DNA from: Treponema socranskii subsp. paredis ATCC 35535 | Lineage (GTDB): Bacteria; Spirochaetota; Spirochaetia; Treponematales; Treponemataceae | Assembly: GCA_000413015.1 (NCBI GenBank) | Contig: KE332515.1 | Span: 1,632,377 to 1,696,376, forward strand | Direction of reading: 5' to 3' | DNA length: 64,000 nucleotides | Shown here: piece by piece, positions 1 through 6,830 of the stretch | Numbering within the stretch: position 1 is the first letter of the stretch | Layout of the letters: each line of letters opens with the position of its first letter | Program-made: the position numbers and the translations under genes | The notes under the pieces: generated by a model | Databases searched by the model: none | Seen by the model: only the letters and a program-made list of their open reading frames with translations | What the model was told of the DNA's origin: nothing

Positions 1-264
1 TTCAACAGTCTCCAAAATTGATATTTTGTTCGACTGTTGAATTTTAAGGAAGGTTTAAATTGAACGTCTGAAATTGCGCCGTTCAATTTAACTTCAAGTT
101 TGCAGGGCAAACCGTTTTCTCTCGAAAACTCGCGGATATACGTGTGCGCCGCTCGAAGCTTCGCGCTTACGCGCTCGTTGCGATGAGTCCGCAGATGCGG
201 CGGTATCGATCGCCGATATCTGAAATCGATACCGCGGGCAATGCTGCCGGCCGGACGAAAGCGA
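1..264. repeat. Non-coding stretch with four inverted repeats
   Basis: I see no gene here. The stretch carries four perfect inverted repeats: 10-bp arms at 1-10/32-41, 12-bp arms at 55-66/80-91, a GTTTGC-AGG-GCAAAC hairpin at 98-112, and 11-bp arms at 200-210/225-235. It lies beyond the stop codon of the minus-strand symporter, so some of these could end its transcript. None has a clean U-tract on the minus strand. The 98-112 hairpin recurs at 61528-61546. Confidence 0.6.
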
Positions 265-1467
265 TCAATCGGCGGTCTTTGCCGCCTTTTTTGCAGTACC
301 GTCGGGATTGTAAAAGATGCCCCGCAAAATCAGCGCAAGGGCGCCGTCGCCGGTTACGTTGCATGCCGTACCGAAGCTGTCCTGCAGCGCAAAAATCGCA
401 ATGAGCAATCCCGTACCGATTTCGTTAAAACCGAGCACGCTGATAACGATACCGAGAGATGCCATAACCGTTCCGCCGGGCACACCGGGTGCTCCTACGG
501 CAAATACACCGAACAGGAATGAAAATAAAACCATCGTTCCGATGGAAGGAACCGAACCGTAGAGCAGCTGGGAAATCGTCATGGCAAAAAAAGTTTCGGT
601 CAAAACCGATCCGCACAAGTGCGTCGTCGCGCCGAGCGGAATGGCAAAGTCGACGATATCCGAAGGTAAAGCGCTCGATTTATGCGCGCAGCGCAAAGCG
701 ACCGGAAGCGTTGCCGCGCTCGACATCGTACCGACTGCCGTAGCGTATGCCGGACCGTAGTGCTTTACGACTTCAAGCGGATTTTTCTTTGAAACCGCTC
801 CGCCGATAAGATAGAGCAGCGTCATCCAAATAAAATGCCCGATCAATACGATGACGATGACTTTTAAGAATACCGGAAGCTGGCGCGTCAAACTGCCGTT
901 GTATGCGAGTTCGGCAAAAGTCGTCGCGATAAAAAACGGCAGCACCGGCACGATAACACGGTTGACGACAGCAAGAACCATTGCCTGTATTTCTTTCAAA
1001 AGTTTTTCAACGGTCGCAGCCTTCGTCCAGATAACCGAAATACCTGCCAAAATCGCGAGCAGCAAAGCTGTCATAACCGGCATAATGGGCTGGATATTCA
1101 ATGCGAATGGAGTTGCCGGCACTTCAAGCAGCGCGGCGGCCTGCGACGGAATGTGCAGAAACGGAATCAGTATATAGCCTGCCACGGTTGAAAATAACGA
1201 CGCGCCGACGGCCGACGCATACGACATAAGCAAAAACGCACCGAGCATCTTTCCTGCGTTTGCTTTCAAATCGCAGATTGCGGGAGCGATAAAACCGAAA
1301 ATAACGAGCGGAACGGCAAAAAAGATGAGCGATCCGAGCAATTTTTTAATCGTTGCGATAATACCCATCACCGAAGCGGGTACGAACAGTCCCAACAATA
1401 CGCCGGCAATAATTCCCAAGCCCAGCTGCGGCAAGAGACCTAATTTAAAACCTTCTTTTTTTTCCAT
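265..1467 (-). CDS. Dicarboxylate/amino acid:cation symporter (DAACS/GltP-type)
   Basis: This is a 400-residue polytopic inner-membrane protein. The C-terminal third carries family marks of Na+/H+-coupled glutamate, aspartate or C4-dicarboxylate symporters: a GAPGVPGG hairpin-loop segment followed by QDSFGTACNVTGDG in the substrate and cation site region. About eight hydrophobic segments plus re-entrant loops are visible, and the length is normal for the family (400-430). It begins at ATG 1467 behind a strong AAGGAGG site. A consensus promoter lies at 1543-1571, giving a leader of about 70 nt. It is transcribed alone, away from the RND gene. Substrate is not decidable from sequence; glutamate/aspartate or serine/threonine (SstT-like) are the options. 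Confidence 0.85.
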   Translation of the reverse strand: MEKKEGFKLGLLPQLGLGIIAGVLLGLFVPASVMGIIATIKKLLGSLIFFAVPLVIFGFIAPAICDLKANAGKMLGAFLLMSYASAVGASLFSTVAGYILIPFLHIPSQAAALLEVPATPFALNIQPIMPVMTALLLAILAGISVIWTKAATVEKLLKEIQAMVLAVVNRVIVPVLPFFIATTFAELAYNGSLTRQLPVFLKVIVIVLIGHFIWMTLLYLIGGAVSKKNPLEVVKHYGPAYATAVGTMSSAATLPVALRCAHKSSALPSDIVDFAIPLGATTHLCGSVLTETFFAMTISQLLYGSVPSIGTMVLFSFLFGVFAVGAPGVPGGTVMASLGIVISVLGFNEIGTGLLIAIFALQDSFGTACNVTGDGALALILRGIFYNPDGTAKKAAKTAD

Positions 1468-1542
1468 AATTTTTAAAATCCTCCTTATTTGCGGCTTCGA
1501 TTCGGCAATACAGTAAAGAATTCCTATTCCGCAATATAAAGC

Positions 1543-1571
1543 AGTATAAATCCGCTTTTTCGGCTTGTCAA
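1543..1571 (-). promoter_or_regulatory. Sigma-70 promoter of the symporter gene
   Basis: On the minus strand, TTGACA (1566-1571) is followed by a 17-nt spacer and TATACT (1543-1548). It points into the symporter gene, leaving a leader of about 70 nt that contains AAGGAGG. Confidence 0.75.
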
Positions 1572-1642
1572 ATTTTTTATGTAAAGCCGTATCTTATAAA
1601 CGGATAAAGTTTTTCCGTTCCGGTCGGCAGATTTTTTTGTTC

Positions 1643-1671
1643 TTGACAAGGCGATACAATTAGCATAAGCT
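1643..1671 (+). promoter_or_regulatory. Candidate promoter upstream of leader element A
   Basis: TTGACA (1643-1648), a 17-nt spacer and a weak -10 TAAGCT (1666-1671). Transcription would begin just before the repeat element at 1684, so the element would be the 5' untranslated leader of the RND exporter gene. The -10 is poor, hence moderate confidence. Confidence 0.45.
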
Positions 1672-1683
1672 AACCGCAAAACA

Positions 1684-2013
1684 GGAGATACGATAAAAAG
1701 CGCCGTCTGAAATATCGCCGTCGCTGGAGTCTAAAGCCGAAAAACGCTGAAGCGTTTTTCTTTTATCGGAGACACTCGCGATTTCTGCGCATTGCTCGAA
1801 ATCGCAGCGTTCTTATCTCGAGTTTGGCGGATGTTTGCATAAGACGTGTATACGTATCGTTCCAATAAAAATCGTCTGAATACAATACACTGTATTTGCA
1901 AACTCGACTATTGAACATGTGCGCGCTCGCGTACGGCTAAAAACTTTTTCGAAAGTTGTACTTTGCTTGAAGCTTCGCTGCAAGTACCTGCAAAAGTTTT
2001 TATGGGAGTTTTT
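1684..2013 (+). repeat. Dispersed leader element, copy A (with insertion)
   Basis: First of three copies of a non-coding element (others 45246-45471 minus, 60691-60915 plus). All begin with GGAG-ATACGATAAAAA-GCGCCGTC-like sequence and end at the Shine-Dalgarno GGAG of the next gene. Copy A carries about 85 extra bases (about 1726-1812) with two hairpins: AAAAACGCT-GA-AGCGTTTTT at 1740-1759 and CGATTTC/GAAATCG at 1779-1785/1798-1804. Near the 3' end AAAAACTTTT pairs with AAAAGTTTTT, enclosing a longer inner stem than the other copies. It fills the 546-bp gap between the symporter and the RND gene. Confidence 0.8.
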
Positions 2014-4404
2014 ATGAAAGTTTTGGAAATAAACAAAGCGTTTCGCAAATTCGGCGAAATCCAAATTAAATTCAGATGGCTTTTTTTAATCGCCATGTTC
2101 ATCATCACGGCAGTCGGATTTTCGGGTTTAAGAAAATTCGTTGCCGAAGATTCGCAGGAAGATTGGTTCGGCGACAAAGAAAAAATCAAACTCGCAACCG
2201 ACCGCTTTGAACAAACATTCGGAAACGAAGACGTCATCACGGTTTTGGTTCAATCAAAAGATATATTCGATTCCGATGTTCTCAACATGATCGACCGGCT
2301 CGGAAACGAAATGCTTGAATCGATTCCGTATGCGCGCGAAGTAACATCCGTAGTTGAAGTATCGGTTATAAAAGGAACGGAAGACGGCATGGAAGTCGTC
2401 ACGCCTTTCAAAAACGGGATCCCCGATACGCACACGGCAGAAGGCAAAGCGGAGATGGATTCCATCAGACAATTTCTCCTGTCTCGCAAAGCGATCGCAA
2501 ACAAACTCGTTTCCGAAGATGCGACCGAAACGTGGGTCATCCTCAACTTGTACGGTTACGGCGAAGAAGACAATAAAGCGCGCACCGGTATGTATAAAGC
2601 CGGCAGAGCGGCGCACAAACTGCTCGACGACCCGAAATGGCAAAGCGACAAATGGAATCTCATCTGTGCGGGAACGCCGTATACCGAATGCGAAGAAAGC
2701 GACGTAATGAGGCGGGAAATGTCCCGCAATATCATAAGCGGCTTTATCGCTATGATCATCTGTTTGATTTTATTCGTCCGGTCGCTGAGAGGACTGATCG
2801 TACCGGTTTTTTCGACCGTCGGCGGTATCTGCGTCGTATTCGGATTTATGGCGTATTTCGGCATCGTCGCCGATCAAAATATGATGAGCATTCCTATTCT
2901 GCTCGGCATGGCGCTGTCGGTCGGTTATTCGATCCACTACATCAATTCATTTAAGCTGCATTTCAGACAGACGGGGCTTCGGAAAGAATCCGTCATCACG
3001 TCGGTTGAAGAAACCGGCTGGCCGCTCTTTTTTACCGCACTCACGACAATCGCTTCGCTCATCTCCTTCGCCTTCGTCGATATCGGACCTCTCAAATGGC
3101 TCGGCGTAACATCTTCGGCGACCGTTTTAGTCGTATTCCTCTATGCGATTATTTTAATTCCCGTTCTGCTTTCGTTCGGTAAAGACAAAAAAGCCGATCG
3201 GAACACGCAGATGCAAAAAGCTACGAAAACCGATCTCGCGTTCGAATCTTTCGGAAAGCATGTGCTCAAACACAGTAAAGCGGTTCTCATTATCGGCTTT
3301 GCAATGGTCATGGTTTTTATACCGGGGATTTTCAAGATCCGCGTAACGCTCGATTATATCGAAATGCTCGGTACAAAGGTTCCGTACATCGCACGATTGG
3401 TAAAACTGCAGGATACGCAGCTCGGTTCCGTGTTTTCGTACAAAATATTAATCGAGTATCCGGACGTCGACGAATTTAAAAAACCTGAACGTATGAAAGC
3501 GCTCGAAGCACTCGAAAATCGGCTCGGCAATTTAAGTTTGACGCGCAAGTCGAACGGTACGCCGCGCGTCCAATCGGTTCTCGATATCGTAAAAGAAACG
3601 AACCTCATGCTCAACGGAGACAACGCGGCATACTATACGATTCCCGATGACGAAGCTTTGTTGACGCAGGAACTTTTTCTCTATGAAAGTTCGGGCGGCA
3701 CAAGACTCTACAATTGGATCAATGCCGATTACAACATGGCATACGTCAACGTCAACCTCGCGACATACGACAGCGACCGAATCGTATCGAACATCGCGGA
3801 TGCCGAAAAAGCGGCCGAAGAACTTTTCCCCGGAGCCGAAGTTTCGGCTATCGGAGCGGTTGCCGAATTTGCGGAAATGAACGGCAAAATCGTAAGAGGT
3901 GAATTAAAATCCTTTGCCGGCTCATTCATCATGATCGCCGCAATGCTCATCCTCGTATTTATGAGTATCCGAACGGGACTCATCGGTATGATCCCGAATA
4001 TAACGCCGGTGATTATTCTCGCCGGCATCATGGGCTATTTCCGCTTCCAGCTCGATATGATGACGATGACCGTCATGCCGATGATACTCGGCATCGCCGT
4101 CGACGACACGATCCACTTCATCAATCACGTTAAATATTATTATGAAGTGCACGGCAATTACCGAGATGCGGTTTTACGTACGTACCTTGAAGTCGGAAAG
4201 ACAATGTGTATGACGACGGTCATCATCTGCGCCATGTTCCTTGTGTTTTCGTTCAGCCTGATGAATGCAACACACCGCGTCGGTATGCTGTCGATTATCG
4301 GTTTGACGACGGCACTCGCTGCCGACTATCTCATGACGCCCGTACTCATCTACGTGACAAAACCTTTCGGAAAAGAATTCGACGAAAAGAAAAATAATAA
4401 TTAA
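2014..4404 (+). CDS. RND/MMPL superfamily exporter
   Basis: A 796-residue inner-membrane transporter with the two-fold RND layout: one N-terminal helix (about residues 20-40), a periplasmic domain (about 45-230), five helices, a second helix-plus-periplasmic domain and a final block of helices ending with GIAVDDTIHFINH. This resembles the hydrophobe/lipid-exporting MMPL and sterol-sensing subgroup rather than drug-efflux AcrB (which is over 1000 residues). Start ATG 2014 is chosen because GGGAG lies 7 nt upstream and the family N-terminus follows; an in-frame ATG at 1963 lies inside the repeat element and has no ribosome site. Substrate unknown. No periplasmic adaptor gene is next to it. Confidence 0.85.
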   Translation: MKVLEINKAFRKFGEIQIKFRWLFLIAMFIITAVGFSGLRKFVAEDSQEDWFGDKEKIKLATDRFEQTFGNEDVITVLVQSKDIFDSDVLNMIDRLGNEMLESIPYAREVTSVVEVSVIKGTEDGMEVVTPFKNGIPDTHTAEGKAEMDSIRQFLLSRKAIANKLVSEDATETWVILNLYGYGEEDNKARTGMYKAGRAAHKLLDDPKWQSDKWNLICAGTPYTECEESDVMRREMSRNIISGFIAMIICLILFVRSLRGLIVPVFSTVGGICVVFGFMAYFGIVADQNMMSIPILLGMALSVGYSIHYINSFKLHFRQTGLRKESVITSVEETGWPLFFTALTTIASLISFAFVDIGPLKWLGVTSSATVLVVFLYAIILIPVLLSFGKDKKADRNTQMQKATKTDLAFESFGKHVLKHSKAVLIIGFAMVMVFIPGIFKIRVTLDYIEMLGTKVPYIARLVKLQDTQLGSVFSYKILIEYPDVDEFKKPERMKALEALENRLGNLSLTRKSNGTPRVQSVLDIVKETNLMLNGDNAAYYTIPDDEALLTQELFLYESSGGTRLYNWINADYNMAYVNVNLATYDSDRIVSNIADAEKAAEELFPGAEVSAIGAVAEFAEMNGKIVRGELKSFAGSFIMIAAMLILVFMSIRTGLIGMIPNITPVIILAGIMGYFRFQLDMMTMTVMPMILGIAVDDTIHFINHVKYYYEVHGNYRDAVLRTYLEVGKTMCMTTVIICAMFLVFSFSLMNATHRVGMLSIIGLTTALAADYLMTPVLIYVTKPFGKEFDEKKNNN

Positions 4405-4412
4405 TAAGGGAT

Positions 4413-4444
4413 GCAAAGGCTCCGCGGTTTTGCGGAGCCTTTGC
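4413..4444 (+). terminator. Strong hairpin after the RND exporter gene
   Basis: GCAAAGGCTCCGC (4413-4425) pairs perfectly with GCGGAGCCTTTGC (4432-4444) across a 6-nt loop. No U-tract follows, so it may act as a transcript-stabilising or weak terminator. Confidence 0.6.
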
Positions 4445-4469
4445 GCGTGAGAAAATCCCAGCAACATAA

Positions 4470-4544
4470 CTTGATATGTTACGTGTCACTTTTTATTTTG
4501 AGGGACAAGATGCATTTCTTGTCGATTATCAGGATTACCATTAA
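4470..4544 (+). pseudogene. Relic of HigB toxin C-terminus
   Basis: Reading in the frame ending at TAA 4542-4544 gives a tail closing with DAFLVDYQDYH, just before the higA start. This matches the conserved end of RelE-fold HigB toxins (consensus around VEIVDYH), which sit directly upstream of higA. In-frame stop TAA at 4467-4469 cuts the frame, and no N-terminal two thirds can be found before the hairpin at 4413-4444. I read it as a HigB toxin gene mostly deleted, leaving an orphan antitoxin. Confidence 0.6.
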
Positions 4545-4552
4545 GGATAACT

Positions 4553-4834
4553 ATGGCTAGAAAACCGACTCATCCGGGCGAAGTATTCTTAAAAGATGTT
4601 CTTGAACCGTTGAGTGTAAGCATCACCGATGCGGCGGAAATGCTTGGGGTTACAAGAAAAACGCTCTCGGAATTTGTAAATGAAAAATCCGCGTTAAGTC
4701 CGGAAATGGCAATCAGGATTGCTAAAGCAACGGCTACAACACCGGAAAGCTGGATGGCAATGCAAATGAAACTTACGTTATGGCTTGCGATGCAAAACGC
4801 GCCGAAAAATGTAAAAGTTGCCTGCTTCGGTTAA
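4553..4834 (+). CDS. higA: HigA-type antitoxin (Xre helix-turn-helix)
   Basis: 93 residues. The start MARKPTHPGEVFL is the family hallmark of HigA addiction-module antitoxins, followed by an Xre-type helix-turn-helix at about residues 22-60 (ITDAAEMLGVTRKTLSEF) and the TPESWMAMQ segment. Such proteins neutralise HigB and repress their own operon. AAGGAT lies 5 nt before the ATG. Its partner toxin survives only as a relic just upstream, so here it may be a stand-alone repressor or a decaying remnant. Its last codons (coding VACFG) lie inside the sequence repeated at 5558 and 6311. Confidence 0.85.
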   Translation: MARKPTHPGEVFLKDVLEPLSVSITDAAEMLGVTRKTLSEFVNEKSALSPEMAIRIAKATATTPESWMAMQMKLTLWLAMQNAPKNVKVACFG

Positions 4835-4854
4835 AGAATTAATATTCCGATTCG

Positions 4855-5148
4855 TTACATCGTTTTTACTATCGGTGTAGGCGTGAGTGTATAACCGATA
4901 GCGTGGAGAATGTTAAACACCGTTGAAAAAGCGGGGTTCGCTTCGGGGGCAAGTGCCTTGTAAAGCCCATCTCTTGTAATGCCCGCTTCCTTTGCCGTCT
5001 TTGTCATTCCCCTTGCTCTTGCCACTGCGTTTATTGCACGGAGTAAATCTTCAGGTGTCCCCTCTTTGGCATTATAATCAAGATAGCCTTTTTGTAATTC
5101 TTCGGTATCAAGATATTCTGCCATATCAAATTCAGTCAATTTTTCCAT
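4855..5148 (-). CDS. Antitoxin of duplicated TA module, copy 1
   Basis: 97 residues, close in sequence to the copy at 5600-5893. It belongs to the small addiction-module antidote proteins paired with HigB/Gp49-like toxins: an N-terminal segment with EYLDTEELQKGYLD, then LLRAINAVARARGM and a helix-turn-helix (TAKEAGITRDGLYKAL). It would bind the toxin and the operator. Its start lies inside the 3' end of the broken toxin gene, so the two were once translationally coupled. Its own toxin is inactive; it could still neutralise the copy-2 toxin. Confidence 0.85.
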   Translation of the reverse strand: MEKLTEFDMAEYLDTEELQKGYLDYNAKEGTPEDLLRAINAVARARGMTKTAKEAGITRDGLYKALAPEANPAFSTVFNILHAIGYTLTPTPIVKTM

Positions 5149-5436
5149 AATCGATACCCCCGGCCATTTTCTTGGCGGTCTTTATATCCTCATCTTGTGT
5201 TGATTTATCACCACCCACAAGAAGTATTACAATCTGCTTTCCATTGTTCGTAAAATAAACTCTGTAGCCTTTTCCTACATCTATCCTCAGCTCAAAAACT
5301 CCACCGCCTACCGTCTATCCCCGAAATTGCCAACTGTCATTCTTGCAATTCTTTGACCTATGGCGAATTTCGCTCTTTCATCACGGAGTTTTTTAAACCA
5401 TTTCTTATATGTTTCTGTCTGTAATACCTTATACAC
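5132..5436 (-). pseudogene. Frameshifted RelE/HigB-type toxin, copy 1
   Basis: Reading from GTG 5436 gives MYKVLQTETYKKWFKKL and so on, parallel to the intact toxin at 5895-6188. At about 5318 the frame breaks: where the intact copy reads GDSKSVGGEVFELR, this copy has lost four bases and hits TAG. The downstream part (VFELRIDVGKGYRVYFTN to KKMAGG) continues in another frame. The promoter survives (TTGACG-17-TACAGT-6 nt-GTG). So the toxin is dead while its antitoxin is intact. A sequencing error is the main alternative. Confidence 0.8.
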
Positions 5437-5599
5437 AATTATACTGTATAGCATGATATACACTTCGTCAACAGTTTTTTCCTAAAAATCGCCCGAAACA
5501 CCAACCTTTTAAGATAAACAGCCGATGAAATAATCAATGAGGTTCCGCAACAGCAAGAAAAGTTGCCTGCTTCGGGTAAGGGATTAATATTCCGATTCG

Positions 5600-5893
5600 T
5601 TACATCGTTTTTGCTATCGGTGTAGGCGTGAGTGTATAACCGATAGCGTGGAGAATGTTCCAAACGGTTGAGAATGTAGGATTTCCGTTCGGAGAAAGTG
5701 CCTTATACAAGCCCTCCCGTGTAATCCCCGCTTCCTTTGCAGTCTCTGTCATTCCTCTCGCTCTTGCCACTGCGTTTATTGCACGGAGCAGTTCCTCTTG
5801 TGTGCCGTCCTTTGCAACAAGTTCAAGGTAGCCTTCTCTTAATTCTTCCGTGTCGAGATATTCAGCAATATCAAATTCCGTAGTTTTCAACAT
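5600..5893 (-). CDS. Antitoxin of duplicated TA module, copy 2
   Basis: 97 residues: the same layout as copy 1, with a leading acidic helix, LLRAINAVARARGM and a helix-turn-helix around TAKEAGITREGLYKAL, ending TLTPTPIAKTM. It starts 1 nt after the stop codon of the toxin at 5895-6188, the toxin-first order usual for this family. Expected role: neutralise the RelE-fold mRNA-cleaving toxin and repress the module. The two copies differ mainly in the middle of the protein, so they may or may not cross-neutralise. Confidence 0.87.
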   Translation of the reverse strand: MLKTTEFDIAEYLDTEELREGYLELVAKDGTQEELLRAINAVARARGMTETAKEAGITREGLYKALSPNGNPTFSTVWNILHAIGYTLTPTPIAKTM

Positions 5894-5894
5894 C

Positions 5895-6188
5895 TTAAAT
5901 CTCCTTAACCATTTTCTTGGCGATCTTTATATCCTCATCCTGTGTAGATTTATCACCGCCTACAAGAAGTATCACGATCTTGTTATTTTTGTTTGTACAG
6001 TAAACACGATAGCCCTTGCCCACATCAATCCTTAGTTCAAACACTTCGCCGCCGACCGACTTTGAGTCTCCGAAATTGCCCTCTTTCATTCTGTCAATCC
6101 GCCTTGCTATCGCTACTTTTGCAACGGCATCTTTCAGTTTTTTAAGCCATTTTGAAAATTCTTCTGTCTGCCTTACTTCATAGTTCAT
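5895..6188 (-). CDS. RelE/ParE-superfamily toxin (HigB/Gp49-like), intact copy
   Basis: 97 residues of the phage Gp49/HigB-type RelE-fold toxin family: an N-terminal helix with EEFSKWLKKLKD, then RIDRMKEGNFGD, the core strand VFELRIDVGKGYRVYCTN and the end LLVGGDKSTQDEDIKIAKKM. Members are ribosome-dependent or free endoribonucleases. Start ATG 6188 has no Shine-Dalgarno; instead a promoter at 6195-6223 puts the transcription start at about the ATG, so the mRNA is probably leaderless. It is co-transcribed with the antitoxin that follows. Confidence 0.87.
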   Translation of the reverse strand: MNYEVRQTEEFSKWLKKLKDAVAKVAIARRIDRMKEGNFGDSKSVGGEVFELRIDVGKGYRVYCTNKNNKIVILLVGGDKSTQDEDIKIAKKMVKEI

Positions 6189-6194
6189 ACTTGT

Positions 6195-6223
6195 ATTGTA
6201 AACTACAGTTCACACTTCGTCAA
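6195..6223 (-). promoter_or_regulatory. Promoter of TA module copy 2 (leaderless)
   Basis: Minus strand: TTGACG (6218-6223), 17-nt spacer, TACAAT (6195-6200), then 6 nt to the toxin ATG. The equivalent promoter of copy 1 is TTGACG-17-TACAGT with 6 nt to GTG 5436. Confidence 0.7.
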
Positions 6224-6353
6224 CAGTTTTTTCCTAAAAATCGCCCGAAACACCAACCCTTTAAGATAAACAGCCGAGGAAATAATCAATGAGATTGCCG
6301 CAACAGCAAGAAAAGTTGCCTGCTTCGGTTAGAGAATTAACGAAAAAATAATA

Positions 6354-6767
6354 CTATTCTTTTTTTGTTACAGCTTTTGCAAAATAATAGTCAAACGACT
6401 TTCCGTTATCCTTTATAACGGCAACTAAAAATTTAAAAGCGTCAGGATCCGGCGTACGATACCAATATATGCCGTATATTTCTCCGTCTTCCAAATCATA
6501 TTCGGACAAAGCGGATCGGCACAGCCATAAATCCTCTTTCGTAAGCTTTAATATATCGGAAACGTCATATTCTCCGTCTAACTCAGCTTTTTGAAATTTT
6601 TCTTTAATTTCTTCAAGATATCGTTCAGCATCGCCCTTCCCTATATACTCGGCTTCCGCATAGCCCTTATACCCTGTTTCCCAATCGGAATAGTATTTAG
6701 CCTCGCCCGCACAAATTACCTGCACCGCGATAAAAAACACAGCAAACACGATACCGACGCGCTTCAT
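6354..6767 (-). CDS. Small secreted protein of unknown function
   Basis: 137 residues: an N-terminal signal peptide (MKRVGIVFAVFFIAVQVICA) followed by an acidic, tyrosine-rich soluble domain (GYKGYAEAEYIGKGDAERYL ... YGIYWYRTPDPDAFKFLVAV). I do not recognise a family. Start ATG 6767 is chosen because GGAGG lies 7 nt upstream; ATG 6773 is too close to it. It lies 63 nt beyond the exporter at 6831 on the same strand and could be the last gene of that operon. In APE clusters a lipoprotein gene follows the exporter, but this protein has no proper lipobox (residue before Cys is Ile). Confidence 0.6.
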   Translation of the reverse strand: MKRVGIVFAVFFIAVQVICAGEAKYYSDWETGYKGYAEAEYIGKGDAERYLEEIKEKFQKAELDGEYDVSDILKLTKEDLWLCRSALSEYDLEDGEIYGIYWYRTPDPDAFKFLVAVIKDNGKSFDYYFAKAVTKKE

Positions 6768-6830
6768 AAGCATGCCTCCGGCGCTTATATACTTTTTATG
6801 CTTCGCCCCGCAGCGAAAAACATCTCCTCC

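Larger units (their letters stand above)
4813..6310. repeat. Tandem duplication of a toxin-antitoxin module (about 750-bp units)
   Basis: Two adjacent units, 4813-5557 (745 bp) and 5558-6310 (753 bp), each hold an antitoxin and an upstream RelE-type toxin on the minus strand. The junction word AAAAGTTGCCTGCTTCGG appears at 4813, 5558 and 6311, and the stretch following CACTTCGTCAACAG is shared at 5461 and 6213. The repeated junction includes the last codons of higA, so the duplicated segment began within that gene. Unit 1 has a frameshifted toxin; unit 2 is intact. Confidence 0.85.

Noticed and set aside
6354-6767. Small secreted protein considered as ApeN-type lipoprotein
   Set aside because: The residue before Cys is Ile and there is no lipobox; only its position after the exporter is suggestive.
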